Positions 37,501 to 52,137 of a DNA stretch of 64,000 nucleotides are shown here, in pieces. A model generated the notes under the pieces. The model saw only the letters and a program-made list of their open reading frames with translations. It ran no database searches and was not told the origin of the DNA. Location of the stretch: positions 6,485,001-6,549,000 of the forward strand of contig JAKJHU010000046.1 in NCBI GenBank assembly GCA_022316685.1, given 5' to 3'. Numbering within the stretch: the first letter of the stretch is position 1; each line of letters begins with the position of its first letter. The DNA is from Progne subis subis (lineage: Eukaryota; Chordata; Aves; Passeriformes; Hirundinidae). The position numbers were made by a program, and so were the translations under genes.

Positions 37501-40500
37501 GCAAGTCACAGTAATAGTCAGAAATTCTTTGCAGGGGTTTAATGTCAACTTAATTAGCTGCATCTAAGTATTTTAGTAAGAAAAATAAAAGTCTGTAATT
37601 AGTAATTACATTATTTATAGAGATAGAACCCAATACTAAGCAAAAAAGTAGTCTTTTATAACTTTATGTGCTAAAATTCTGTAAGTGGCTTTACAATCCA
37701 TAAAACACAATAAGCTAGTAAATATTCAAATGCAGTATGCCCATTTTAAATAAAAAGAAAACAACACAGACTTTTCAAAATTATTAATTGTTTACATCTA
37801 CAGGGTAAGTATTGACTGAAAAGAAAGTTGTTCCAGAAAGAAATACCTTGCTTAATAAAGCAAGAATATATTTTTCTCCAGCATTACATTCTTCTGATGA
37901 AGAAAACCTTTCCTATTATCCCTGCAGTAAGAAAAGCTTTTGAACATTTTATATTACATGAACCATACCTTTTTCCTTTGTGTTTCACCATATCCATATC
38001 TCATCAACCGGCAGGAAAAAGACAAAACTGTATAGAGATTGAAACAAGCCAACAGAAGCAGAAACTGCAGGTTGGCTTTCAGCAACACAAGATGACAGTG
38101 TGTTCCCGTCTACAGAGACTGCATAAGAGCCTGCAGGGAAAAGTGCACTGCCAAATCTTAATCCCGGCGCTGCATTTCACATGGTGCTGCCTCACCTCTG
38201 CAGCTCCTACAAGTCTGCTTCCCAACAGTCTGTGGAAATTTGGTCCTTGTAAATACTCCATAAGGATTTCAATGTGATCGCAGACACACAGATAATAAAA
38301 TCTCATACATTTAATGTTTAATTTTGCAGACCGACTGGAGTTTGTGTTTACATTACCGCAAATGAAATGATGCAATGCTAAATTTATCTGAAAGCACTGC
38401 CTTAGACTCTTGGTATTGTTTGAATTTATAGAAAAAAACTAATTTACAATGCCAGCCATTAAGCAATTTCTAAAATGCATTTATAAATACAGAAAATAAG
38501 GTCACTGGTATGTTGTAAATTCACTGTAAGTAAAAATAAAATAATTCTTCCCACATTAGACTTCTCACCTCTAAGACACTAATACAATTGGATTACTGCA
38601 GAAAATATACAGATTAATAGGAAAAAAACCTTTGAGACAAATGATATAAACAGAATAGGATTATTTCCAATTAGAGTTCTCTTGAATCAGCTCCCAGCAC
38701 ACTGCTGAAGCTGCCACACACTGCTCTGCTCTCATGCTGCAGTGTCCCTTCCTACTGACCCATCATATTTCTTCACAAGGGGGCACAATTTAGAAAGGAA
38801 AGGCTTGGTTCACAAGTCATTTCTGCAAGCCTGAAAATTCCAACGGCAACTGTATGCTACTTTAAGAGGGTTACAGAGGAACACAGAGTGAATGAAGGAG
38901 AATTTTTGCTAGTGCAGGAACTGAAATAAGCAGCTTTACAAATCCATTTTTTTGGTGATTAAAGATAGACGATGAAGCCAACATGAAAATACTGCAGCAC
39001 ACCGGGTACTTTATGACTTTCTTCAGAAAGGGTCCTTTAAGTGGGTAACACTTCAAAATAAACACGAATAATTCTGTATCTGGTAACCTGGGTAACTTTA
39101 TCTCAGAAGTGGGCCTTGTTACTATGTAGTTAACCCTCAAATACTGCTCTTCAGTAACTTGATCTGTAGACAAACACTGATTGAAAAAAGATTATGGGTG
39201 AGAATAACAAGTTATGGAAGGGAAAAGAAAAAGAATCGTGATAAAGGTAATGATGACAAAGGTAAAAGTAGGAGAGCCACTGACTAGCAGTAGTTTTGAA
39301 GAGCCATTGAGTAGCAGAAAGTGTGAAATAAATGTGAGTTGCATATCTTCTGAATTCTTTTTAAATAACACTCACTGTCTTTAAGATACCTAGGATGCTG
39401 GGAAAGAAAAAAACATGCAAAACATACAGCTATTAGCAAAATATGATAGCTTCATTCAGTATTCTCTTACAATAATTAACAAACAGAAACAAGTGCATAA
39501 AAAAGGCACACAGCAGAGAGCATTATGTTCAGAGAAAACAGATATAATGATTTCTGGAAAAAACCCTCTAACAAGTATTTTAATATTATTGTATTTATCA
39601 GGACTATCAATTTTGAATACAACATCATCGAGGCAAGTAATGCGAAAATAGCAGGAAGTAGCTTAAGTCTATGCAAAAAATTTTATAAAACTTCTTAACA
39701 CCTTGTCATTAAACACCCCAAATATCAGTACATTAGAAGAGTTTTAAGTATTGTAGGCTCTGGCATTACAATACAGTTTTCTTACTCTTCCAAAACTGAC
39801 ACAAGAACAATTTCACAGGCATGCTTTTATTGAATAAGACTTCCTAGAATACTTATGATATACTTTTCTACAGAATCTTTCCTTTCTCTAAAAATAATGA
39901 AATATCATACAACAACTACATGTGAAGGACTTTTCTTTAGAAAAAAATAATTTTTTTACCTCTAATAACTGATCTTCTGGTATTGCCATGATACTTTAAT
40001 ACATGCTTTAGTATCCAAATTCCCTAATACCAATTTGTGGTTTATTTTCTCAAGTGCTGGAAGCCTGAATAAATATTTTAATGCTTATATTCAGGGGAAA
40101 TGTACTTTTGATTGACAAGGCATGATGACTTTAGGAGCTTCTAAAATTTGGTTCATTGTTCCCATATAGTTTGTGTCCAGAAGACAACCCCTTGGAATTC
40201 CCAAGCATGAAAAGAACAGGGTAAACACCTCTCCCATATATACCAGTTTCAGTACGTCTTTAGGAGACAGAGATGGATCAATTACTTTTGAGCAAAAGGG
40301 CAACAGTAAAACAAATACTGTAAGGAGAGTCCATATGGGTGATGAGTGAGAGGAATAGCTAAAGTCCCTTCTTGCCTATTTTACGCCCATTAATGAGTGT
40401 GTTTCTACACAGAACAACACCCAGCTTTCTGCTTTCTTGCTCATGATTAACTCTTGTTGAAATGCATCTGTCAAGATCTAGAGTCTTTGATAGAGAAATA

Positions 40501-43500
40501 TCATATAAATATTTAAAGATACCTCTCCTATAGAAAACATGCTGGATACACTTCTAACCATGCTGAGGTTTGCAACACAGATTAGCTCCTCAAAGAAATC
40601 CCCTATCATTATTATACATGTTTTGAAACAACAAGTCACAAACCCCAGCTATTCTCCTTTAGCAGGCCTGCCAAATATTATACTGGAAAGAGAGAGAAAC
40701 CTAACAGATGTTCCACCTGCCAAAATTTTTAAAAATTAACATGTTAGATGACAGGCCTGTTCCTTCATTTCAACAAAACCACTTCCTGCATAACAGGTGG
40801 TCCTACTTTTACTAGGAGATTATCAATGAAAATATTCTCATCTTTACTACATTCATTCCAGTCCAGCCTCAGTGGCAGCTTCTACTTCCACTGTGAAGTA
40901 TGGAAACAATTATTGTTCTGAATGAAAAAAACCCTTAATATAATTAATGAATATGATAAAGTTCAGACAAATAGTTGCAATTGTTTTTCTTATTCCAACA
41001 TAAACTTTTAAAAAACTTTAAAAAAAAAATTGCTGGAAGGCATCTATGGGCATTTAGTTTTTAATGTATTGACATTTTCAAGTACATGGACATTTTAAAG
41101 GAGACATTAATGATTTCTTAGCAAAATGGTTTTGAAAGGAGGTAACTGAAAAAAAAGTTCAAAAATATGCAACGAACTTAGCTAAGCAGCTCTAGAATCT
41201 GTAGCTTTACTTATATATACTGTGTGCTGCTAAGGTTCACAGTCTTTCATAGCTACTACTCCACAAATGCTGCAGAAATGTTCTTTGAGAATTTAGAACA
41301 AATCACCTAAACAAAAGATGTAACTTGAACTGAAAAATCCTAATTCCTGGTGTTCATAATAAAATCTCCATTCTAAGTGCCTACAACCACATCATTATCC
41401 AAAGTGTGAACCCTGATACCATCTAGCACAGAAACTGCTTTCCTCTTTTAAGCTTCTTTAATGTGCACCATGATCCACTATGCAAAGAAATACTTCAAGA
41501 CAGCCAATCCGTTCTTGGCAGTCCCAACAAAACAACAATCTAACAGATTTATTCAAATACAATTTAAGTGCACTTCTGGCAGATAAACAATGAAATTCTT
41601 TCTCCTCTTTGGGGACTTAGGGTTTGTGTAGAAAAATATAACGCTATCTAAATTCCATGTATAGTCTGGTAATGCTCTCTATCAGTTGAATTTAAGATCA
41701 TCATGTCCCTATGGTCTGGAACATATTCTTTTTTACGCAAGTAGGCTTGTCAGTCTAACTAAACTGACAGCATTCTGAAGTGCATCCCTGCACATACATA
41801 CACACAAAAAAATCCCCCCCAAAAACCCAAAAAAAGTAGGAAGAGAGTGGAGGCAGCTGACAAGTCTACATTCGTTAAGCTGTCAGTTCTGAGTAGTTTC
41901 TAAGATCTCATCAGGAACTCCACTATCATGTGAAGGACATAAGTGTTGACTAAAACAGTCAGGAGTCAGGCACTGGTACGACATTCTTGCTCTCTTCTTA
42001 GCACAGGGTCAGCAAGGAAACCAAATGCTTTTCCTGTCAAATACACTTTTCATGTATTTTTCAGTGGACCTAATAGCATTTACAAGAGTTTCCATTCATC
42101 TGTGGAATCCAACAGATGAACAATACTGTTCCCTCCAACCCACATCAACAACTCTTTGGGGGGTTGTTGTTCTTTCAGTCCAAGGAAGAAAAGCAATGTT
42201 TTCTCAATAATGTCAAGGAATTTTACGTAAATGAACCACTACAAAATGCCTGAGAGATGCAAGTTTAAAGTTTACTGTACCAGCATGAGTCATAAATGGT
42301 GTGACCTGTTTTCAGAGAAGGTGACATTGTTCCAGCTGCGGGATTTTCCTGACAACAAGGTGAAGGTGCTCGATTACTCAGCTCTGTTTCCCTTCCAAAG
42401 AGAACAATCCATCTCTGCAGAGGACTAACTATATGACCTTGTAACTAAGAGTCATCAATTCTAAAATAGCCCTAATTTCATGGTGACCTTCTTCAACATT
42501 GCAAAGAGCTGAAACTTTGTGCTATGGAACAGAGGCAAACTCCATATTTCCTACCAATCTTTACATACATAAATCATTAGCTTTCTGCTTCTCTGTCTGA
42601 ATGGAACAGGAGAGAGCACATATCTACAAGGAATTGTACTACAGTATACAGCCTGGGAAAGAAAAAAAAAAAAAGAAGACAGCTGCCAACCTATTCCCTT
42701 TGGTCTGTTTGCCAAGTCTGTCCTGAAGTTGACAACCCCAGATGCAGAACTCTGGTGTTTTAGGTTCTCCCACACACTCTTCACGAGTTTGTCTGTGTAG
42801 GTTTGTCCCAAAGAGCTTTAGGTTTTCAAACATTTTGGAACCTGTGTCTATACCAAGACATGCATTTGCAACACATTAAACACCCCAGTCCTTTCACTGA
42901 GAAAGTGTGAGCTGCATATTAAGCTCCAGTAAATTATGCTTTTCATCACAAATATTCTGTTTGATTTGATCCAAACCATCCCTGGAAAGCTCCTCCTCGG
43001 TGAAAGGAGAAAAACATTCCCATGAAAAATTATTTCCTCCAAGAATATACATGAGAACTCTCCAGCACATAAAATTACGCCAGTAAAGGATGAAAAGCAA
43101 GAATGCAGGAGACCATTTTAGCAGAATTAAAAAAAAAACAGATTGAAACGTAACTTGCACTTTTTATACCCGGCAAAGACCAGCTGGAAAATCTGCACTG
43201 TCCACCACTAAACACCTTAACATTTTCATTCCATTTCTGTAGTTTATTGAAAAGTTTTGCAAGGACTGGGTGGATGAATATTTTTGCTTACCTTCCAAAA
43301 CACCCAGGATGAAAACAAACTATACCCCCAAATCAGTACATAATACTACTCTAGGTTTACAAATACAGAACCCATGGAAAAAATAAGTATGTAAATAACA
43401 TTTCCAAAGTGAAAACTACTCAGAGGAAGAATCAGAAGGAAAATTTGTAACATCTAATTTCAGTGTACTGCTCTTTGCTGAACAACTCTCCCCCAACTGC

Positions 43501-46500
43501 CACGATTACAAGAAGGCTGGACAAACCTTTTTCGACTGCTTGAGCTTTCTGAAGGATTCTGTACCTCTTTCAATCTAGGTGAAGATAAACTGGTGTTTGA
43601 ATCAGTCACTTTTAGACTGCGTTTTGCACACAAACTCAGATTTTTCAGAAGAGATATGTACCAACCCTGTTACCTTAATTATACGTAAAACTAAGAGGTA
43701 ACACTGCCAAAACTTTATACACACTATGCAACCAGGAAGCCTTTATTCCCTCTTTTCTTTTGAATGCTTGTAAGACACATAAAAGAAATTATACTGCCAA
43801 CTTTTTTTACAAGAGTTCTGAGAATAAATCTAATTAATCTAAAAAAGTTAAAAAGATGATCAGAATTCTTTTCTAAAATAGTGTCTAAAACCCAGATGTT
43901 CATAAGTTTTTGGCACTGTATTCTTTCCATATCATGTATTTGTAATTTGAAGATTTTAATTCCAAAGTTTTATGAAAAAAGTTGCTCAGAAGAATAACTG
44001 CCTACTGAACAGCTATGGATACTACCTAATAACAGAATTTTCCTTCACACAACATTTTTAACGTATCCAGGAGTACTCTCCAAAAGTGCATGTAAGGAAT
44101 CAGTGTCAAAGTCATACTATTTTTAAATATAAATAATAACTTTCTATTAATCTAATTAGTCTTCTTATGAGCTAATTATTTTTTAGAAAGCTGATATTAT
44201 TTTTGAATTTCAAACCTAGAGCTTCTCAGGTGACTTCTTTTGGCTGGATCAGAAAATACAGCTACATGCTGTGTTTAAGATTCCACCTACTGGTAGGAAA
44301 TTGTTTTCTATAGCCTTGACAATGGTATAAACAAGAAAAAAGCTTTGCCCACAATGTCATTCAAGTAACAGAGACTAAAATGGACAATTACTTTTTTCAA
44401 CAAGGAATTTAATTTTAAAAGGTGCTAGTAAAGAGTTGAAGGGGTGACATTCCTTTTTGTTTTTTTTAAATTCACAGGCCATATTGAGGCTTGACTAACT
44501 TTAAAGCCTAAACTTATTTGAAATACATAGCATTGAAGACTAAAAAAATAAAAAATAATAATTTTTCTTTTATACAGTCTATTCTAATTAGTGTTTTTAC
44601 TGTTCTATACATGAAAAAAAAAGTTCCTTTTCATCATTTTGCCAGGAGCAACATTTTACTAGATGCGGATTTTTAAATGTTTTTGAATATATATATATGA
44701 ACACAAAGGACATTTTAATCAACAACACAAAACAAACTGAATAAATCTTTTATATTAAGGTAATTTGCTCAAAATAAAATTTCTTTTTGTTTATATTCAT
44801 ATAACATAAATGTCATGGCATAAGACTATCCAAGAGAAAATATCATCTCTGTTCAAGCCATATAAGCACAAAAAAGCCAAGAAGCTTGGCTCTATGATGG
44901 GGAAATTCACCTCAGGAAAAGATTATTTTGTCTGGTTTGTAAAATAAAGTCAGCAGAACACTAAAACTAAACCTTAACCATTTTCTGAGGATTCCCAAGC
45001 TGGTAAAGGGATGGATCTCAGAAAACTAAGGTCTGGCATATACATCATAGACCTAATTGTCTTAAATAAAACATGGGAGCTAGGTCAATTGACCTCCCTG
45101 ACATCGCAAAGACTGTGAAAAGACCTGACTCTTCTACTTGGTCGCAAAGGATTGAAGAAGACCTGCCTCTCTAACGGCACTCTTAAATTGGAAGACCGGA
45201 GGATGGTTTCACCACAAATTGCCGGAAGGAATCCTTGAATATCCTTAAGTATCATAAAAACACTACCCCCCAACAATCCTTAGGAAAATATACCTATACA
45301 AATGCCCTTTTTTTTTAATGACCTCTTTCGGGCTCCTCCTTTGGCTGACCATCATTCAACCAGGATGGGAAGAATACTTTTTATTTTTTAAATATGATAG
45401 AAGTAATTCAGAATTTCAAGGGGGGAAAACAGCAGCATGAGGAAAATGCTTAAAAATTTATGGGAAAGGATCTTTTCAAAGTAACTTTAGACACCAGTGT
45501 TTGTTGAAACTTTTGAACTGCTGTGGCCTTTCTGAGGGTAAATAATCATACAAAACATTTTAGACACAGTAAGATTCATAGCACAAACCAGAGAATTTAC
45601 CCCCAATATAGCATACATATGTTTCTGCAAGAGTACAGACCATGTGAAGCATCAGCCTGTAAACATTTTAGCAGTGTTCTACTGAGTATGCGCTTCCTGA
45701 CCAGTGAAAGAGTTAAATGACAGGTAAGAAGCTCTTTCTTCACGAAATATTCAACACAAAAAAATGCCAAAGCAGATTACTTCAGAAAGAAGCTCTTATA
45801 TACCACAGTGCAAATAACATTTCAACTCTATTTTTTGCAAATAAGCTGAACACTTGTACCACTGTATTTTTAAACATCATTTTTTAAACATTCTTTGAAT
45901 GTTGAGGAATAAATTAGTTACAAAAAGAATAACAGACCCATGAAGTTTGGAGTCACATATAATAAGTCTGTTGAGTCTACTCTAAGCAAGTTTACCGTCA
46001 AGAAGAAACTTTGAAAATATTTCTAAAGTAGTCTGTTACTTCCAGTAATAAACCATGAATGCTTCCACGTGCAATTAAATCTCCCTCTTGTCTGTGCACC
46101 ATGACTGAACTAACAAACCTCCAGAACTGAGAATGTGGTCCAGCACAGTGCAGATACCTGAACTAGTGTGAATTAGGGAAATCAGGAGCACATGGAAGCA
46201 ACAGCATTACTTACTTTTTCCATTGTATTGTATTTCAACTCTTTCCTTGCCTTTTCATTAGCTAGTGGAACAACGACATAACAGGTGATGACAATTCCAT
46301 TTCAGACATGCATCAATTACAGTGTATTTGAATAATTTGTTCCTTTTCAGACTATGAGCACAAACTTGCTTTTATTAGATCAAATCTTTAAGAAATCACA
46401 GTATGAAAGACATTATGAAGTACTTGTTCCATTATTTTCTAATATGCTAAGAGTAGGTTTTGGAAAAAAAAATTTTTGAATATTTGGTCAGTCTGAAGAA

Positions 46501-49500
46501 AAAGCAAGGGGGCTGTATATCAGTCTTCCAGTAGATAACAGGATGTTAGATTCCTTCATGTCCATAAAAGAGCAAAGAATAAAAACTATTCACCAACGTA
46601 ACAGAAATTCTCTATCAATAAATATTGACTGCTCCACTTGTTATCCCATATTATGTCTACACCATAAACTATCCTGAGATGTGTATCATGAAGTCATGCC
46701 CCCATGTAGCATTGTGTTCAAAGAGAAATATTTAATAATGGCCATACTCTTCATTAGGCTAATCTAGGCTTTTAATATAGTCAAGTCATCTCTGCATTGA
46801 CACAAATAGCAATTCAACGTTTTTAGAAGCACAGCTTTCTGCAGAAAACTGTATTTAATGAAACTGTGCTCCAAATGGGTGGAAAAATGGAATTCTGAGC
46901 AAGCAGAGGCACCTGAACACTGCTGCAGGACATGGGCGTACGGGCTCAGAGAGGCTGTCCCAGCATCACTTGCCGTGTCAGTGCAGACACAGAGCAACAG
47001 CCAATCTGTCTGCAAAGATCGTGGCAAACACCGCATAATCTGCAATAAGCCAGAGGTTGGAGGAAGATCTATCAGGTATGATCTTTGACTAGTTGGTACA
47101 TCATTTTAAACCTTTAGAATTAATATTTGAAGTGGGCAAAAATGGTTTCATTACCATTTTGGCTTCAAGGTTTTTCTGCCAAGCATCCAGTTGTCTAATC
47201 AAACACCAGTGCCAAGTTTGGAATTCAATTTTGCCTCAAATTCAGTTTTCATTTTTTTTCCGCCTTTACTTCTGACTAAAGAAATAGCCACTAATGCCAA
47301 TTAAAAGTGATAATGCAGCACAGAAAACATATCAAGATTCGCAATAAAATGTATGAATTATTCTATCCACCAGATGGCATATGCCTCACATATTACTTCA
47401 AATATAGTACAATTTCAATGACAGGTGCAAAGATCAGATTTTTTCCTATTTCTTTTTCTTCTAATGTACAAATTTCAATTGTATTTTAGTATTTATACAG
47501 TTTCAACAAATGAAAATGCATGTGCTGCAACCATGGTATGGAAAAATGAGATGATTTCCACACTTAAAATACACACAGTCCATCTATGAGCTGTTCTGGA
47601 AACCGTAGCCTTTGCTCTTCTAGTAAGGAGACGCTAACACAATTCTATTAGGAAAGTTACACCTGTAAAACTATCCTTGCAGAGATCTGAGTCAGCATAA
47701 ATATAGTATAAGGTTGCTTATCTAATTAAGTCTTATTGTCAAACGGACTGCAGAAAGATTTTCTCATCATGGGTATCATACCACATACTCACAGTTACTC
47801 CTGATTATATATGTATGTGCACGTATATATACATCCAAACCAGGTCTAAGTGGAAATCAGTGATGACAGTGATGCAGCAGCTCTGTCAATACTTTCCAAG
47901 AGCATTTCAGTGGAACTTAAGCCCAAATTTTCAAACTCGACCCCTAAAAATCAAACCTGTATATCCCTAAGACTTCTAAGTGTTGCTGGTCTGATTATGA
48001 GGAACACAGGGCATTCAGCATCTTGAAAATCATTGTAGTTTTATCCAGTAGGCTAATTAGGAAATTTGTATGTCTAATTTTAACATATGATTTTGCCTGC
48101 AACTTTTCTGAATGGTACCAAAGTGTGAATTCAAACTTCAGAAAAGTATAATGAGAATTAGTGAATAAACAAAGCTTTCTCAGATCATCTCCCTCTTGTT
48201 TTCCCTCTGACAAAGAACAGTTCAAACCTTCATCCTTTCTTTGGCTGATGTCAGTCAGACCAATTACATCTGTTCATGGTAAAAGGCTAAGTTAAAAGCA
48301 CTATGTTGGACAACATGACAACAGTTGGCTGGACAGGAACAACTTGCAACAACTAGCAAAATGCAAACAGCCTTTGAACCAGGGATGTACAAAGTCTAGA
48401 GCAACTTATCCAATCAAATCCTATGATCAAACTTGATTCTGGCAGGGCATGCAAAATGTAATTTCTTTTATGCCCTTCATTCTCACCTGAGTCATATGTC
48501 AATAAATACAGAGGATCAACTGCTGGACCTCATGTTAATGGACATAGTAATAAGGAGATCCTTTAACTACTGATCATACAGAAGAGAAAATCAGGTAATG
48601 TATTTTAATAAGTATTTCTCTCCTGTGCTAGACAAAAAACTGGTACTAGTGGCTTGCCTATAGTGCTTGCTCACATAAAGAAGTTGAAAATTAGAAAAGT
48701 ACAAAAATTAAAACTGCAGAATGTTTAGTGGCAACAACACTGCCATCTTTCAAAAACTGTGTGGTTTCAAATTTCCAGTTAATATTTTGCCAATGTTTAA
48801 ACAATATCATGAATGTTTCATAATGGAAAAAAAAATCATAATGAGGCAAATATCTAGAAGAAAACATAAAATGGTTTTCCATGTTACAAAATCTATTCTA
48901 GAAAAACATGCCCCAAACACTGTGCTATTCTACAATGGTAATCTTGACAAGTCATTTAGAAGTTTTTTCCCCAGTCTTAATGGATCTTGAAGACTTTAAT
49001 ATCTTAACACCTTGGCCCAACTACATGGTAAATATCTGTAAATCTTGAAACTTGTTTTACAATCCTGCAGACATGCTGTACTATCCAGCCCCTGCTCACC
49101 TAGCAACTACTCAGGTCGCTGGTACAGCTGTGGGATTCCCTACCAAGCAGCTGGAACCGACAGAGGCACAAAGAGAATCTCTGTGATGTGATTCAGGACA
49201 AGACTAAGAGATAAGGTACGCCAATAGGAGGAACAGCATTTTCTTCACCCCATTTAAATGTGAACATTAAATGGTGGATGTGGAGGGTGTGCAAGGAAGA
49301 ACCTGCAGTAACTCCCCAGCTCAGCAAGGTTTCAGTAAACCACAGATTTAGTGGCATTGGACCCTGGGCTTCAATGCCCTCAAGGCCACTCACAGCATTG
49401 AAAGTAGTCAAAATGCCTGACAAAAAATCATAGCTAAGGCAGCAGCAGTTTAAAATCTGAAACTGGAAACTACCCACGTTGAAGATCATAGGGCAGAGGA

Positions 49501-52111
49501 GATACGGTCATGCCTGGGGTAGAGGTATGAGCTAGACTACAGAATGATGACAAAACGCCTAGGAGGCTTTTAATTATAATTTCTTTTTAAAAAATTCTTT
49601 TAATGTCAACTTTTCATCTCTTCTCCAAACATGAAAACAACTTGTGGTCTAGACTGTCTTTAAGGGGCCCGACATAGTATTTATCAACAGAACATAAAGC
49701 AAATAATGTAATCTCAGTCAAAACCCACAAAATTTGATCCAACAAAGCCATGGACTGAGCCATGGGTTTTCAAGCTATGGCGCACATGCCATTAATGACA
49801 CACAAAAGCAACCAAAGCCCTCTTCTTGTATGTGCACAAGTACTGCTGCTGCCGTGGCAATGGTGATATAAGAGCAAGGAAAGTTGGAAGCTCTACTCCT
49901 TGTCTCTGGAAGAAAGGTGGAAGTCTGCAAGTCTTTGGAAGGCACAGAGACTTAAACTAGCATCCACAATGTTAAATTTTCTGATACGCCTCATGTTACT
50001 CTTCTAAGAAACTTGGTTATTCTAAGCTTTCCAAAATTACGTGCCATTCAATTTCATTATTTAATTTCATTTGTTGACCAGGTAAGAATTTGAAACCAAC
50101 TTTTATCAAACTTGAGACTCTAACTCTTCTTGAAGATGTTTTTTTTTAAAGTAACAACATTTTTTTAAAAAAACATGTCAGTTTTATCAAATACTTTCCA
50201 TAGGAGAAATGTTGTTGAGAAAAAAAAAATCTAAAAATAGCAACTATTTAAAACCCCAAGAAGATAGTAGAATTGCCCAACTACTGAGCTTTGCCACACA
50301 TGCTTGGCCTTGTCACATCAAGCCTTGCCAAAGTGTCTCAAATCACAATGATTTAAAAATCAAATGATGACTGGTAATCTCTCACCAAATTCTATTAAGT
50401 TTCTTTATATTTCTACAAACTCTGTACATAACTATCATGACAGCACTAGCACTGGTTTACAATGCTAGTTTAGCTCTCTGGTTTATCTCACAGAAAACCA
50501 GCAAATCTCTCTGTTCTTGTTAGGTCTGAAAACAAGATTTTGTCAGGTTTTACTCTCTACATTTTTCAAGTCCCAAAACTCAAAGGATGCTTTGTCAACT
50601 ATCTCTTTCTTTTTCCTTCCAAGTTTTTCATAGAATGTTGGCTTCTTTTCATTAGTTCTTTCAGTTAACTACCTTTCATATCCCATTAGCAAATTTGCCC
50701 ACTACTGTTAAATCAATTTCCATGTCTTTTACTTAACAAAAAAAAAGGGGGTTTTGACATTTTTGTTCTCTAAGATCCACTGAGTCACAACCACATGGGT
50801 ATGTCCTGTGAATCTGCTTTCATCTTGGCTGTTGTTTTCCTTGTGGTTTTTTGCAGACTGGAGAAATTTAAATTCAGCAAGGATCAGAGGAACCTGGTCA
50901 TCAATGCCAAATATAAATATTAATTAGCAAATGCTTCTTATTTCCTGATGAGTACAGTAGAAAAAAACCCCTTACAAATGTACTGTGCTCTATCATACTT
51001 AGATTTAACTTTGGCCAAAAATACCAGCTCTTTTGGAAAGCAAAGTCTGAAAGTGTAATATTTGCATTTGAATATCAATCACGCAAGGTTAAGTTTGAAT
51101 GCTGTTTACCAACCTTCACAGGAAAAAAAAAAAATCCCAGAAAAGATTATGGAAAGAAAGAGGACAAAAGAAAAGTTTAAACTGAAATACAATAGCTAAA
51201 AATGGGACAGATGCCTCATGGGAATTTGAGCTCCACAAAGCTGGACCTACATAAGTAGGAATGCCCATTAAGACCACGCAATTTCATGAAGAAGGAATTT
51301 CAGCCTTAAGTACTAGACTTGGCTGAACATACATCGTGAATATTATTAAAAAGCACTATCTAATAGTGGAGAACTAAAGGAAAATATATTGGGAAGTTCT
51401 TTCTCTCTATAAAAAAATGAAGAATAAAGGAGACTCCATAGAGACCACCAGTGTAGGAAGTAGTAAGCATATTGAGTCTAAATTCAAGAATGCCACTAGA
51501 AAACGAGATCAGACAACTACGTGATAGGCTTGAAGTAAAAACAGTGAAGCTAGTTAGGAGGAGTTTATTAATAACTAGAATTTTCAAGGGAGAGAGGAAA
51601 ATGCTTTCCCTTTCCTATCTCTGAATTTAATGAGAATTCCCAGGGACACTTCCAAGGTCAGGAAGCCTTGAGAGAGATGATCTTGGAGTCAGCCACCACA
51701 AGGAACCTGGGGAAGCCATAGAATAGAAGGAGCATGGAAAAGCCATAGAGGAATGAAGAAGAGAGTGCAAGCTGCACCAGCAAATCTTTCCAAATGGCAA
51801 CAGCTGGACCGTATCCTGAGGTAAATGCTAAGGTTGGCATGTGTATAAGATTGCAGAGGCCTGAAAATGGTATGGAATAAGGTCTGCAAATGGGCGAATA
51901 AAATAGTCGAGGTACCTTGTCCAGAGCAAATGCATGCTCTGAGGTTCTGGAGCTGGGACCTTCACTACAGACCCAGCTCTTCCTCTGCTACTCACGGCTA
52001 AGAAACTCAGTGACCTAACAGGTAAGGAACCCAGGTCCCTCAATCCAGGGGGACCATGGGAGAAGACATGCTACCAAGTGTCTCTGTGGGCTTCTCTGTC
52101 GCGCCAGAGGG

Positions 52112-52137
52112 TTTAATTAAATTAAATTAAATTAAAT
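52112..52137. repeat. (AATTA)n pentanucleotide microsatellite
   Basis: About five copies of a five-base AATTA unit sit directly beside a CpG-containing near-palindrome (52094-52109). Confidence 0.9.

Noticed and set aside
37828..38277. 149-codon plus-strand ORF, the longest open frame outside the 63 kb exon
   Set aside because: Its composition is a low-complexity mix of Gln, His, Leu, Ser and Lys without a domain, the opposite strand is also open, and no promoter, Kozak or splice context supports it. It is best explained as chance.
42137..42167. CAACAAC/GTTGTTG hairpin
   Set aside because: Arms of seven bases made of a simple CAA repeat are expected by chance.
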